Source: Collinsella sp. (GTDB lineage: Bacteria > Actinomycetota > Coriobacteriia > Coriobacteriales > Coriobacteriaceae). Taken from it: a DNA stretch of 64,000 nucleotides. A program made the position numbers and the translations under genes. The number at the start of each line of letters is the position of its first letter. The stretch's first letter is position 1. The notes beneath the pieces were generated by a model. The model did no database searches. It had not been told where the DNA came from and worked only from the letters and a program-made list of their open reading frames with translations. Shown here piece after piece: positions 1-8,391 of this stretch. Location: assembly GCA_031296755.1 (NCBI GenBank), contig JAUMMZ010000022.1, positions 1 through 64,000 of the forward strand, in the 5' to 3' direction.

Positions 1-21
1 AGCTCGCTGCTCAATAACGGT

Positions 22-2013
22 ATGTCTGTTCTCATCATCGGTGGATTGACCGTTGCGTTTTTATTCTCAGCAATCAAGCTGATCGAGTATAAAAGCGATT
101 TTATATATAAATATCGATGGATAATCGGTATTTCTGTCGCAATGCTTGCGGTGGTGTTTAAAGTCAGCGGCTCATCGCTTGGCATGTGGAGCATTATGCT
201 TCCTGAGAACGCCGGGACTCCCATCTGGGGTATACCTAGGTCTCTTCGAAGCGATGAGTTTTCAGTCGGTACTTTATTTCAATTGTCTCAGTCTCATAAT
301 GATTATGCGCCAATTTCGGAAATCTTAAGAGGAGATATAACAGATGTCCGGATGGTTTATGGTGCTGCCTGCTGGAGTGTAATTTCGTTATTTCGTCCAG
401 TGCTTTGGGGCTATTTGGTATTTGGTTTTGAATCGGGTTTAGCGTTTGCTTGGTCCATGAAGCTATGCATTATGGTCCTGGTTTCCTTTGACTGCGCTTT
501 CCTCATGATTAAATCAAAGCCACTCAGTTTGCTCTTTTCAATATTGCTTTGTTTTTCGCCGCTGATTCAGTGGTGGGGTACAGGCGAGGTGGTTCTTTAC
601 GGTCAAGCCCTTGTTTTGTTATTAGATAAGACGCTCTTTACTCGTAAAAGGAGCACTAGAGTCATTGCGATTGTTGCTATTGCATGGTTATGCGGTTGTT
701 ACATAATGCTCATGTATCCCGCTTGGATGGTTCCTTTTTTCTACATTTTTGCCCTCATGGGAGTTTTCAGGGCAATTGATTATTGTCGAATCCTTAAGTC
801 TGGCGAGTACCGTTCGGTGCTTGCGTGGTCAATTAGTGACACTTTAACTTCGATCTTCTGTTTGCTGGTTTCGGCAGGACTTGTATTTTTCGCTTTTTTC
901 CAGTCCTCTGAAGCAATGGCATCTGTTGTTAATACGGTTTATCCGGGCGCGCGCTTTGAAACCGGAGGAAGCGGGCTTCCCGAACTTTTTTCGAATGCGC
1001 TTTCTCTTTTTTATGCTTTTGATACGCCTTTGGTTTCAAATGAATGTGAAATTGCCACCATTCTCTGCTTTTTCCCTCTTGGGACTCTTGCGTCTCTGTC
1101 CTGTATCATCAAAAAGCGAGATTGGCATTTAATTGCACTACTAGTCCTTCAGTTATTTTTCCTTCTTTTTGCCTTCGTTGGCTTCCCGTCATTTTTATCC
1201 CGAATTACCTTGATGTATAACGTACCTGTTCTGCGGCTTTTATTTCCTATTGGGTACTTAGAGCTTCTTCTTTTCTTGATATCTGTTAAAAAAGCCAAAG
1301 AATTCCAAGAGGCTAATAGCCAAATTAGTTCTTTGTTGGTTTTGCTAGTGATTGGAATCTGTTTAAGTTCAGTATTCCAGATTTATATTCTTCTTTCCGC
1401 CAAGTATCTTGTCGCAAGGAAATTGTATCTTTTGATGCTGATATTGCTTTGTGCAGTTTCCTGCCTTTTGTTCAGCGCATTTATCCTTGGTAAAAACTGC
1501 ATTGGTTTATTTGTCGCATTTGCTATTTGCTTCGGTGTAATTCCTGGTTGCTGTATCAATCCAATACAAATTGGTGCAGCTCCGCTTACCGAAACGGAGT
1601 TGGCGTCTCTTGTTGATCAGTTCGCTGACAAGGATGATTATTCAGTTAAATGGGTTGTCGATGGTTCTTGGACAGTTGCCAATCTTTGCGCTGCGTATGG
1701 AGCGCCTGTAATTAACTCGACCAATGCTTATCCTGATCTGGCGCGTTGGAATTCTATCGATGATAATAACGAGAATGAGTACGCATACAATAGGTATGCT
1801 CATATCATTGCAAATGTATTCACTCCGTCTACGTCTTTTAATTCCACTCAGGATGATCTCTTCACAGTTAATTTGACTGAAGATAATCTAAGACAGCTTA
1901 ATGTGAAGTACGTTTTGTCTAGTAGGGATTTGACGGAGTTTTCATCTGATCAACTGCGGATTACGCAATTAGGTTCAGCAAACGGATTCGTTCTATATGA
2001 AATAACCTATTAG
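22..2013 (+). CDS. Large multi-pass membrane protein of the polysaccharide locus (5' end may lie outside the window)
   Basis: 663 residues from the first ATG, but the frame is open back to base 1, so the true start may be upstream. Hydrophobic segments fill residues 1 to about 510, giving many membrane spans. A soluble tail of about 150 residues follows and probably lies outside the membrane. This layout resembles the large polytopic proteins (YfhO-like or DUF7657-like) found in Gram-positive polysaccharide and teichoic acid loci, where they are thought to handle lipid-linked sugars; I see no motif that fixes a reaction. The gene is AT-rich compared with the housekeeping genes downstream. It faces two glycosyltransferase genes across a shared terminator, which supports a role in surface glycan assembly. 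The specific function is unknown. Confidence 0.6.
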   Translation: MSVLIIGGLTVAFLFSAIKLIEYKSDFIYKYRWIIGISVAMLAVVFKVSGSSLGMWSIMLPENAGTPIWGIPRSLRSDEFSVGTLFQLSQSHNDYAPISEILRGDITDVRMVYGAACWSVISLFRPVLWGYLVFGFESGLAFAWSMKLCIMVLVSFDCAFLMIKSKPLSLLFSILLCFSPLIQWWGTGEVVLYGQALVLLLDKTLFTRKRSTRVIAIVAIAWLCGCYIMLMYPAWMVPFFYIFALMGVFRAIDYCRILKSGEYRSVLAWSISDTLTSIFCLLVSAGLVFFAFFQSSEAMASVVNTVYPGARFETGGSGLPELFSNALSLFYAFDTPLVSNECEIATILCFFPLGTLASLSCIIKKRDWHLIALLVLQLFFLLFAFVGFPSFLSRITLMYNVPVLRLLFPIGYLELLLFLISVKKAKEFQEANSQISSLLVLLVIGICLSSVFQIYILLSAKYLVARKLYLLMLILLCAVSCLLFSAFILGKNCIGLFVAFAICFGVIPGCCINPIQIGAAPLTETELASLVDQFADKDDYSVKWVVDGSWTVANLCAAYGAPVINSTNAYPDLARWNSIDDNNENEYAYNRYAHIIANVFTPSTSFNSTQDDLFTVNLTEDNLRQLNVKYVLSSRDLTEFSSDQLRITQLGSANGFVLYEITY

Positions 2014-2015
2014 GA

Positions 2016-2051
2016 AGAATGGGGCTGTCGGTTAACCGGCAGCCCCATTCT
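2016..2051. terminator. Bidirectional intrinsic terminator
   Basis: A 16-bp stem (2016-2031 with 2036-2051, one G-T wobble) closes a TTAA loop. It lies just after the stop codon of the membrane protein gene and before the end of the convergent glycosyltransferase gene, so it can serve both strands. The downstream T-tract is short and broken. Confidence 0.75.
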
Positions 2052-2091
2052 CCATTCTTTACGTGCTCATGAGTTAAGCGTCATGACACTT

Positions 2092-4491
2092 TTATATTTG
2101 ATAATACAGATTTCCACTGACGATATTTATGTTTATATACGGATCGCCTTTCACGTAGTACTCTGGCCATAGGTAGTTGAGCAATGAGTATTCCCGATGG
2201 AACCTCATTTTCTTTTCATCGCTGATCTCATAGCCTCGTGATAACGACTCGTAATGATACAGCTCAGTATCGGGTGTATATACAACCAAATAATTGTGAC
2301 TCCTCACTTTGAGGCAATAGTCAACATCATTAAAGGCGACAGCCAATTCTTCTCTAAAGCCGCCGACTTCGTCGAAAACAGCTCTCTTTGTCATGAGGCA
2401 TGCTGCGGTCACGGCACTTAAATCTTGTGTACGATCGCATAGATTGAAGTAGCCCCATTTACCTCTGGGGTAGTCTTTTCCGAGGTGGCCGGCTCCAATC
2501 CCTCCGATGCCGACGCCTGCATGTTGCAGAGTATTATCGCTGTAGAAAAGTCTTGCACCAACAATGCCAACTTCTTTTCGCGAACAAATGCCCAGCATGT
2601 TTTCGATCCAGTTTGGGGTTATAACTTCTGTATCGTTGTTTAACAAGAGAAGATAATCGCCCTTTGCTTTGCTAGCGCCAAAGTTCATCAGTTTTGAGAA
2701 ATTAAATTCCGCATCCCAATATTCGATGCGAATCGTATCGGGATAGCTTTTCTCCAATTCTGAGTAGTACTCGAATGTTTCTTGGTTCTCGCTGTTGTTT
2801 TCGATAATGATGATTTCGTAGTTATCGTACGTTGAGCGTTCTATGATCGACTTAATGCACGTATCGAGAACTGTGGGATGGTCCTTTGTTGGAATAACAA
2901 TTGAAACAAGTGGATGACTTTCCGGAACTGCATAGGCAACTTTATAAGTGAAGGGGTCGTTTCCGCGGTAAACTTTCGCTGCAATTCCAAGCCTGTCCAA
3001 ATGGGCCTGTACAGCTTTGACGCCAGCATCCCATGCATATAGCTTTGAGTTCGGGTCACCTGCAGTTGAGTTCTCGCTAATTCTCCAGTGATACAGGATT
3101 TTAGCCACGTGCACCACATGCCGTGCTTTTTCGATTGCCTTAAGCGTTAAGTCGTGGTCTTGGGCTCCATCGTACTGTTCGTCGCCGTACCCGAGAGAAT
3201 CGAATAGCGTTTTTCTGATTGCAAGGAAATGGCAAATATAATTAACGCTTCGCAGCAAATCGATGCTTAAATCTGGCTTAAAGAACGGATCGCCATAGCT
3301 GCCATTGACAAACAGTTTGTCTTCGTCGCAGTAAATTAGATCAGTATTGTTTTCAGCATTAATTGCATGCGCATATTCATAAAGCGCCGAGGGCTCGAGA
3401 GTATCGTCGTGGTCTAAGAAGCAAATGAAATCTCCATTTGCTTCTTTTGTCCCAGCAAGAGTGTTTTTGGAAATGCCGGCATTGTTTGCTAGCTCTATCA
3501 CCTTAATGCGAGCGTCTTTAATCTTAGCGGCTTCGATTATATCTGCAAGCGCACTGTTATCTGGGCTTGCATTGACTAGCACAAGCTCCCAGTTTGCATA
3601 GCTCTGTATAAGAACCGATTCCACCATTTCCCTGAACAGATTTTCGGGTGTGTTGAATAGGGGAACGACGATGCTAAACAAAGGCATTTCCTTGAAGGTA
3701 ACCATCGATTGTTTTTCGAGTATCGCCGAGCTTGCCTTGTGTTGCTCGAGCCAATTTGGATATGCAGATGGATCAATCGAAATAGGTTTCATTTTCGATG
3801 TGGTTAAAATGCGTAGCTTATCGAGCTCTTCGTTGTCCACAACAGCGAAGCTGTTAAAGCTTGGGTGGTTGTCGTCTTCGATTGTGAAGATAAGCCTATT
3901 TGTGCTATTTGGGATTCGGACCGAGTATTGAATTTCGCGACGTTTTTTATTGGGAGCAAACCACAAGGGGATCGTAATGTCATCGGTTGTGATCGGCTCG
4001 ATCTCAATACGATTCATCGAGGTATCGAAGCAGCTGATGGCTATTTTGTTGTCTTCGCGCTGAGGAAGTTTTACTGAGCAGCGAAGAATGGCCTCATCTC
4101 CATCTTCGATAAACTCGTGAAAACGCATGCTTGCTACATCCAAGTCGTGCTTATCGTCATAGTTCCTAATGGAATGGGACAAATCATTCTTTAATTTATA
4201 GTTTAATCTTGACGCCCATTTTGCCGTGCTAAAGCTGATTTTAATGACATCGTAGACGCATCGCGCACTCAAATCATTAATCTGAATATCGCAATCACCA
4301 GTTCCAAGGTCGGGAAGAACTACGACGTATTGATTTTTATTTGACTCGTATGGATAGATAGAGCTTGGTATTGTCGTTCCCTCGCTCTTCGCTGCTGTCA
4401 CCTGAATATTTGATGCGTCTATCTCAACATTCTTTAGGAGAACGTACACCTTTCCGCTTCCACGGCAAATACAATCCATGCTAATTTTCAT
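2092..4491 (-). CDS. Tandem family 2 glycosyltransferase (two GT-A domains)
   Basis: 799 residues. Residues 1 to about 265 form a non-catalytic, probably beta-rich N-terminal region I cannot place in a family. A first GT2 domain begins near residue 270 (FSIVVPLFN) and carries DHDD near 360, the metal and nucleotide-sugar motif. A second GT2 domain begins near 525 (VSIVIPTKD) with NNDTE near 617 and the acceptor-side stretch GGFREE further on. Two-domain GT2 proteins of this kind build rhamnan-type or other repeating surface polysaccharides in the cytoplasm from nucleotide sugars. The ATG at 4491 has an AAAGGT ribosome site 8 bases upstream. It follows the DUF4422 gene by 75 bp on the same strand, probably as one operon. 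AT-rich, like its neighbours. Sugar specificity cannot be read from the sequence. Confidence 0.85.
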   Translation of the reverse strand: MKISMDCICRGSGKVYVLLKNVEIDASNIQVTAAKSEGTTIPSSIYPYESNKNQYVVVLPDLGTGDCDIQINDLSARCVYDVIKISFSTAKWASRLNYKLKNDLSHSIRNYDDKHDLDVASMRFHEFIEDGDEAILRCSVKLPQREDNKIAISCFDTSMNRIEIEPITTDDITIPLWFAPNKKRREIQYSVRIPNSTNRLIFTIEDDNHPSFNSFAVVDNEELDKLRILTTSKMKPISIDPSAYPNWLEQHKASSAILEKQSMVTFKEMPLFSIVVPLFNTPENLFREMVESVLIQSYANWELVLVNASPDNSALADIIEAAKIKDARIKVIELANNAGISKNTLAGTKEANGDFICFLDHDDTLEPSALYEYAHAINAENNTDLIYCDEDKLFVNGSYGDPFFKPDLSIDLLRSVNYICHFLAIRKTLFDSLGYGDEQYDGAQDHDLTLKAIEKARHVVHVAKILYHWRISENSTAGDPNSKLYAWDAGVKAVQAHLDRLGIAAKVYRGNDPFTYKVAYAVPESHPLVSIVIPTKDHPTVLDTCIKSIIERSTYDNYEIIIIENNSENQETFEYYSELEKSYPDTIRIEYWDAEFNFSKLMNFGASKAKGDYLLLLNNDTEVITPNWIENMLGICSRKEVGIVGARLFYSDNTLQHAGVGIGGIGAGHLGKDYPRGKWGYFNLCDRTQDLSAVTAACLMTKRAVFDEVGGFREELAVAFNDVDYCLKVRSHNYLVVYTPDTELYHYESLSRGYEISDEKKMRFHREYSLLNYLWPEYYVKGDPYININIVSGNLYYQI

Positions 4492-4566
4492 TTCAATTTA
4501 CCTTTCCGTTGCACTGAGGATGCCTGCACTATTTCACTTTGATCTCAGGTTTATTCTTGCATTGAA

Positions 4567-5808
4567 TTAATCCAGTACAGGTAGTCTCTCGATTCTTTCT
4601 TGGTACCGAATACGCGCCGCTGTTATTCGACGTTCATGCCATGTGGCCATAGTTGAATTGCTTTGCTCGTCTTGCGGATGAATGTTTTCATATCCAATTG
4701 GATGCATATATTCTTTAGGATTTGCTATATACATTTGCGCTGCCTCGAGATTTGCGCTGCACCTACTTCTTAAATCTGGATTTCCATTCAGAAGAGAGCC
4801 GATAGAAAAATGTGGATGTGCAACTCGATTTTCATTAATGCCGATTGCGATGAAATGTTCCAGCGCTCCAAGGGGGTCGTCTTTATATCTATCGAATAGA
4901 TCCTCGTAATGATTTACATAAAAGGAATAATCAAATACCGATGAATAGTCTACTCCGTTAAATATGGCATTCGTAGAGCACGAGCATGTAAGTTGCGGTC
5001 TCCTTCGAGGCCACGTGCTTTGATCGATCGTGAGGGCCTCTTTATTAATTGGGTTAAAGATGTGGCATTCATAGCATTTAATGCCTTCCTTTTTAAGGAA
5101 GGCATTAAACAGTCGTTCTGAGATAAAGCCAGGCATCCTTTGTTGATAGCTATCGCGACCACTTATATAGTCAATACGCTTCTCAAGTTGTTTTTCGATT
5201 TTGAAAAGCCATTTACAATATCGGTCCATCAGCTCCTTTTTGCAAATAAACATATTGCATGGCGAAAAAGAACACTCCTCGCAAATTGCTTTATCAAAAG
5301 CATCCAAGTAGCCAGGGCATTTCGTCCTGATGATTTCCCTTGCCTGTAGCAGATCTGTCGAAGAATGGATCATTCTATACTGCTCAGCAACAGTGATTAA
5401 GTTGCACCCGATTGAGCTTGTGCAGGGTTCTTTGGCTGCAACAATACAGTCATAATGAGTAAGAATGTTCTCAATTTCATAGTCTTTGAGCATCTGCTTT
5501 GAGTCATTGGGGGACTCAAACGCCCTTCGATAATGCGTGAGCCCAACTATCGACTCAGGAGAATTCTTCCATATCCAATAGAGGCCGGTAAGCTCGCAGT
5601 AGTGTTTGTTTTTCTGGGAAATATTATCGCCTTGATCGTCGTACAGCCATCCAGCCTGACGATTGTCTGGTGGAATGGAGCTTGACCCAACGTAGAGCGG
5701 CTGATACGGCGCTTGCGCATCAATGTCAAAGTGCTTATGCGCTGCGATGTAAATCTTCACTGTTCCTGACGCTCTTTCCGTGCCGAGGCAATTAGATGGC
5801 CTGTTCAA
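4567..5808 (-). CDS. DUF4422-family capsular polysaccharide glycosyltransferase with C-terminal extra module
   Basis: Up to 413 residues. Residues 17 to about 260 match the DUF4422 pattern: KIYIAAHK at the start, then GDNISQKN, YCELTGLYWIWKN and GLTHYRR. That family is associated with capsular polysaccharide synthesis. Residues from about 275 onward contain a separate module (FDYSFYVNHYEDL, then DPLGALEHFIAIGI and HPHFSIGSLLNGNPDL) like the short repeats seen attached to other surface-glycan transferases. The start is uncertain: a TTG at 5808 gives 413 residues, and a GTG at 5761 with AGGA just ahead begins exactly at the conserved domain. AT-rich. Probably the first gene of a two-gene operon with the tandem GT2. 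Confidence 0.75.
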   Translation of the reverse strand: MNRPSNCLGTERASGTVKIYIAAHKHFDIDAQAPYQPLYVGSSSIPPDNRQAGWLYDDQGDNISQKNKHYCELTGLYWIWKNSPESIVGLTHYRRAFESPNDSKQMLKDYEIENILTHYDCIVAAKEPCTSSIGCNLITVAEQYRMIHSSTDLLQAREIIRTKCPGYLDAFDKAICEECSFSPCNMFICKKELMDRYCKWLFKIEKQLEKRIDYISGRDSYQQRMPGFISERLFNAFLKKEGIKCYECHIFNPINKEALTIDQSTWPRRRPQLTCSCSTNAIFNGVDYSSVFDYSFYVNHYEDLFDRYKDDPLGALEHFIAIGINENRVAHPHFSIGSLLNGNPDLRSRCSANLEAAQMYIANPKEYMHPIGYENIHPQDEQSNSTMATWHERRITAARIRYQERIERLPVLD

Positions 5809-5832
5809 TGGGTATCGCTCATATATTTTTAA

Positions 5833-5861
5833 TTGATATGACCGATAGAGATTATTATATA
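5833..5861 (+). promoter_or_regulatory. Candidate promoter for rmlA, overlapping a divergent promoter
   Basis: TTGATA (5833-5838), 17-bp spacer, TATATA (5856-5861), upstream of rmlA. On the minus strand TTAACT (5882-5877), 17-bp spacer and TATAAT (5859-5854) point towards the DUF4422 gene. The two -10 boxes share bases. Predicted by eye only. Confidence 0.45.
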
Positions 5862-5899
5862 AGTCGTAACTAAATCAGTTAAATGACACGGAGGACTAC

Positions 5900-6799
5900 A
5901 TGAAAGGCATTATCCTCGCCGGCGGGTCCGGCACGCGCCTGTACCCGCTCACGCTCGTGACCTCCAAGCAGCTGCTGCCGGTCTACGACAAGCCCATGAT
6001 CTACTACCCGCTGTCCACCCTCATGCTGGCGGGCATCCGGGACATACTGGTCATCTCCACGCCGACCGACCTGCCCAACTTCGAGCGCCTGCTCGGTGAC
6101 GGCTCGCGCTACGGCGTGAACCTGTCCTACGTCGAGCAGCCGAGCCCCGACGGCCTGGCGCAGGCCTTCACCATCGGCGAGGACTTCATCGCCGGCGAGC
6201 CGTGCGCCCTGGTGCTCGGCGACAACATCTTCTACGGCAACGGCCTGTCGCGCCACCTGACGCGCGCCGTCCAGAACGCCGAGTCGGGCCGCGCCACGGT
6301 CTTCGGCTACCACGTGGACGACCCCGAGCGCTTCGGCGTCGTGGAGTTCGACGGCGAGGGCAGGGCCGTCTCCATCGAGGAGAAGCCCGAGCGCCCCAAG
6401 AGCTCCTACGCCGTCACCGGCCTGTACTTCTACCCGGGCGACGTGGCCGCCAAGGCGCATGAGGTCGAGCCCTCGGCCCGCGGCGAGCTGGAGATCACCA
6501 CGCTCAACCAGATGTACCTGGAGGAGGGGACGCTGTCCGTCGTGACCCTCGGCCGCGGCTACGCGTGGCTGGACACCGGCACCATGGAGAGCCTGCACGA
6601 GGCCGCGGAGTTCGTCCGCGCCGTGGAGCACTCCCAGGACCTGCCCGTGTCCGTGCCCGAGGAGATCGCCTGGGAGAACGGCTGGATCTCCACCGCCGAG
6701 CTGGAGGAGGCCGCGAAGGCCTACGGCAAGTCGGTCTACGGGCAGCACCTGAAGAAGGTCGCCGCCGGCGAGATCGTCAACAGCCCGCGCGAGTACTAG
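5900..6799 (+). CDS. rmlA: Glucose-1-phosphate thymidylyltransferase
   Basis: 299 residues, the usual length for RmlA. It makes dTDP-glucose from dTTP and glucose-1-phosphate, the first step of dTDP-L-rhamnose synthesis in the cytoplasm. The N-terminal nucleotide-binding signature GGSGTRLYPLT is at residues 8-18, followed by KQLLPVYDKPMIYYPLS. GDNIFYG (the metal-binding Asp region) lies near 110, and EEKP near 160. The ATG at 5900 follows a GGAGGA ribosome site. The gene is far more GC-rich than the genes on either side, with a sharp change just upstream. A terminator follows, so rmlB and rmlCD probably need their own promoter or readthrough. Confidence 0.95.
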   Translation: MKGIILAGGSGTRLYPLTLVTSKQLLPVYDKPMIYYPLSTLMLAGIRDILVISTPTDLPNFERLLGDGSRYGVNLSYVEQPSPDGLAQAFTIGEDFIAGEPCALVLGDNIFYGNGLSRHLTRAVQNAESGRATVFGYHVDDPERFGVVEFDGEGRAVSIEEKPERPKSSYAVTGLYFYPGDVAAKAHEVEPSARGELEITTLNQMYLEEGTLSVVTLGRGYAWLDTGTMESLHEAAEFVRAVEHSQDLPVSVPEEIAWENGWISTAELEEAAKAYGKSVYGQHLKKVAAGEIVNSPREY

Positions 6800-6818
6800 C
6801 GCAAGCTTGTTTTCTTTT

Positions 6819-6853
6819 AGGGGTCACCGTTTATCTGGTGGCCCCTTTCGTTA
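6819..6853 (+). terminator. Intrinsic terminator after rmlA
   Basis: A 10-bp stem (6819-6828 with 6837-6846, one wobble) with an 8-base loop, followed by a weak T-rich stretch. It separates rmlA from the inserted two-gene cassette. Confidence 0.65.
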
Positions 6854-6894
6854 TGATTACGTTGACCATAAAGACAATATGATTGGGAGTGGAT

Positions 6895-7332
6895 GTGTTA
6901 AGCGTCTACTTTGGCGATATGCCAGAAGCGATTTACAACACAGCGACATATTTCAAAAACTCTTACCGGTCTTCTTGGATTACGGATCCCTATGCAGTCT
7001 CGATAATTAAAGATGTCGATCGATCGGTTGTTGTCTCCGAAAACGTCATCGAAAGCCCTGTGCTTGGATCCATCTCCCCACTCCAGCTTTCTGGTGGCGT
7101 GAAAACGCTGGTGCTTATGAGATTTGATCGTAAGCATATTTTTAACGCTTCTACCTGTGGTGACAACTGTGCCAAGTGGATTCTCGACATGGCGAAAGAC
7201 CGCAAGCTCGTTGTGAATCTCTATCATGTGATGGACTTTGGTCGCGAGGATTTTAAAATTAAAGTCGTGAATAGCGGCCGAATCGTTCACAACATGGCCG
7301 ATTTGATTCACGAGTCGATTCCGTATCTGTAG
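6895..7332 (+). CDS. DUF4869-like small protein, partner of the adjacent ATPase
   Basis: 145 residues from a GTG at 6895 with GGAG five bases upstream; a TTG at 6883 is less likely because it lies on the ribosome site. From memory of the family, the sequence fits DUF4869: an N-terminal VYFGDMPEAIYNT, central SPVLGSISPLQLSGGVKTL, the hallmark FNASTCGDNCAKWIL, and a C-terminal HVMDFG and VVNSGRIVHNM. No catalytic motif or membrane segment is visible; the two cysteines in the CGDNC stretch and nearby acidic residues are the most conserved-looking part. The stop codon is nine bases before the ATPase start, so the two are co-translated. The pair sits between rmlA and rmlB and is clearly more AT-rich than both. 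Function unknown. Confidence 0.7.
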   Translation: MLSVYFGDMPEAIYNTATYFKNSYRSSWITDPYAVSIIKDVDRSVVVSENVIESPVLGSISPLQLSGGVKTLVLMRFDRKHIFNASTCGDNCAKWILDMAKDRKLVVNLYHVMDFGREDFKIKVVNSGRIVHNMADLIHESIPYL

Positions 7333-7341
7333 GTGCTGCTT

Positions 7342-8316
7342 ATGAACGGTTCGCATCTCGTTAAGATTTCCCGCCGCAGGGGAACCAAGTACACATTTAC
7401 CATTAAACGGAACATTACTATTGTGCGTGGGGATAGTGGCACGGGTAAGACGACACTGTTTGACATGGTCGCAGACTACATGCGAACGGGCGAGCAGTCG
7501 GGTGTTTCCTTGCAATGCGATTGTCCCTGTGTCGCCCTGACCGATTATGATTGGCGAAACCAGCTTTCGTCCGTTCATGACTCGATTGTATTTGTCGATG
7601 AGGGCTTAAAAGAGATCCATTCTGATGAGTTTGCCCATCATGTGCTGTATTCCTCGAATTATTTCGTGCTGATCTCAAGGGCTGATTTCCCCTATCTTCC
7701 GTATAGCGTGGATGAGATTTACAAGATTAAGACGAGCGGAAAATACCATTCTTTCATCCCTGTTTATCAAGATCGCGGGAATCATCGTTATGCTATTTCC
7801 CGGTCGGCGCCAAAACAGGACTTTTCTATCCTTCTATGCGAGGACAGTAAGTCTGGTTTCCAGTTCTTTGAACGGCATTTCGCTGACAGTGAGCTTACCT
7901 GTACTTCGGCCATGACGAACAGCGCGATTTTGCGCTGGTTGGATCAGCATCTCGACGATCGCGTGTTTGTTGTTGCGGACGGAGCGGCATTTGGGTGCTA
8001 TGCGGACCGCGTCCTTAAGCTGCAAGACATTCACCGCGATACTGTTACGGTTTGTCTTCCCGAGTCGTTCGAATGGCTTCTGCTGAGCTCCGGCGTAATT
8101 TCAGGGCTAGATGTTAAGACGGTTTTGGAAACCCCAGAAGCCTTTGTAAACAGTGAGAAGTTTAAAAGCTGGGAGGATTTCTTCTATAAGTACTTACGTG
8201 AAATAACTGGGGATTCGGTTTTTCACTACGACAAAGACTGCATTCCGGAGGCGTTTTGTACGGGGGGTAATTCTGCGAAGGTTATGGCTCTTATCGCATG
8301 CCGAAATGTCCGATAG
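7342..8316 (+). CDS. P-loop ATPase with possible degenerate TOPRIM-like C-terminal domain
   Basis: 324 residues from the ATG at 7342, with TAGGTG a few bases upstream; a GTG at 7333 would add three residues. Walker A is GDSGTGKTT (residues 30-38). Walker B is SIVFVDEG with D86-E87. A sensor-like FVLISR lies near 108-113. The C-terminal half starts with ILLCEDSKSG (E167) and later has VFVVADGAAFG (D213), then LPESFEWLLL. The spacing of a strand-ending Glu and a strand-ending Asp-Gly recalls TOPRIM domains of OLD-type nucleases, but the DxD is incomplete, so this is an inference. It is the second gene of a two-gene unit with the DUF4869-like protein. Possible roles are defence, nucleic-acid control or stress; none is shown. 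Confidence 0.7.
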   Translation: MNGSHLVKISRRRGTKYTFTIKRNITIVRGDSGTGKTTLFDMVADYMRTGEQSGVSLQCDCPCVALTDYDWRNQLSSVHDSIVFVDEGLKEIHSDEFAHHVLYSSNYFVLISRADFPYLPYSVDEIYKIKTSGKYHSFIPVYQDRGNHRYAISRSAPKQDFSILLCEDSKSGFQFFERHFADSELTCTSAMTNSAILRWLDQHLDDRVFVVADGAAFGCYADRVLKLQDIHRDTVTVCLPESFEWLLLSSGVISGLDVKTVLETPEAFVNSEKFKSWEDFFYKYLREITGDSVFHYDKDCIPEAFCTGGNSAKVMALIACRNVR

Positions 8317-8391
8317 TTTTGTTGAATAGTGTCGCGTCGTCACTTCCTGCGGCATACTAAAGAAGCTGTACATGCTTCAGATTGGATTTTC

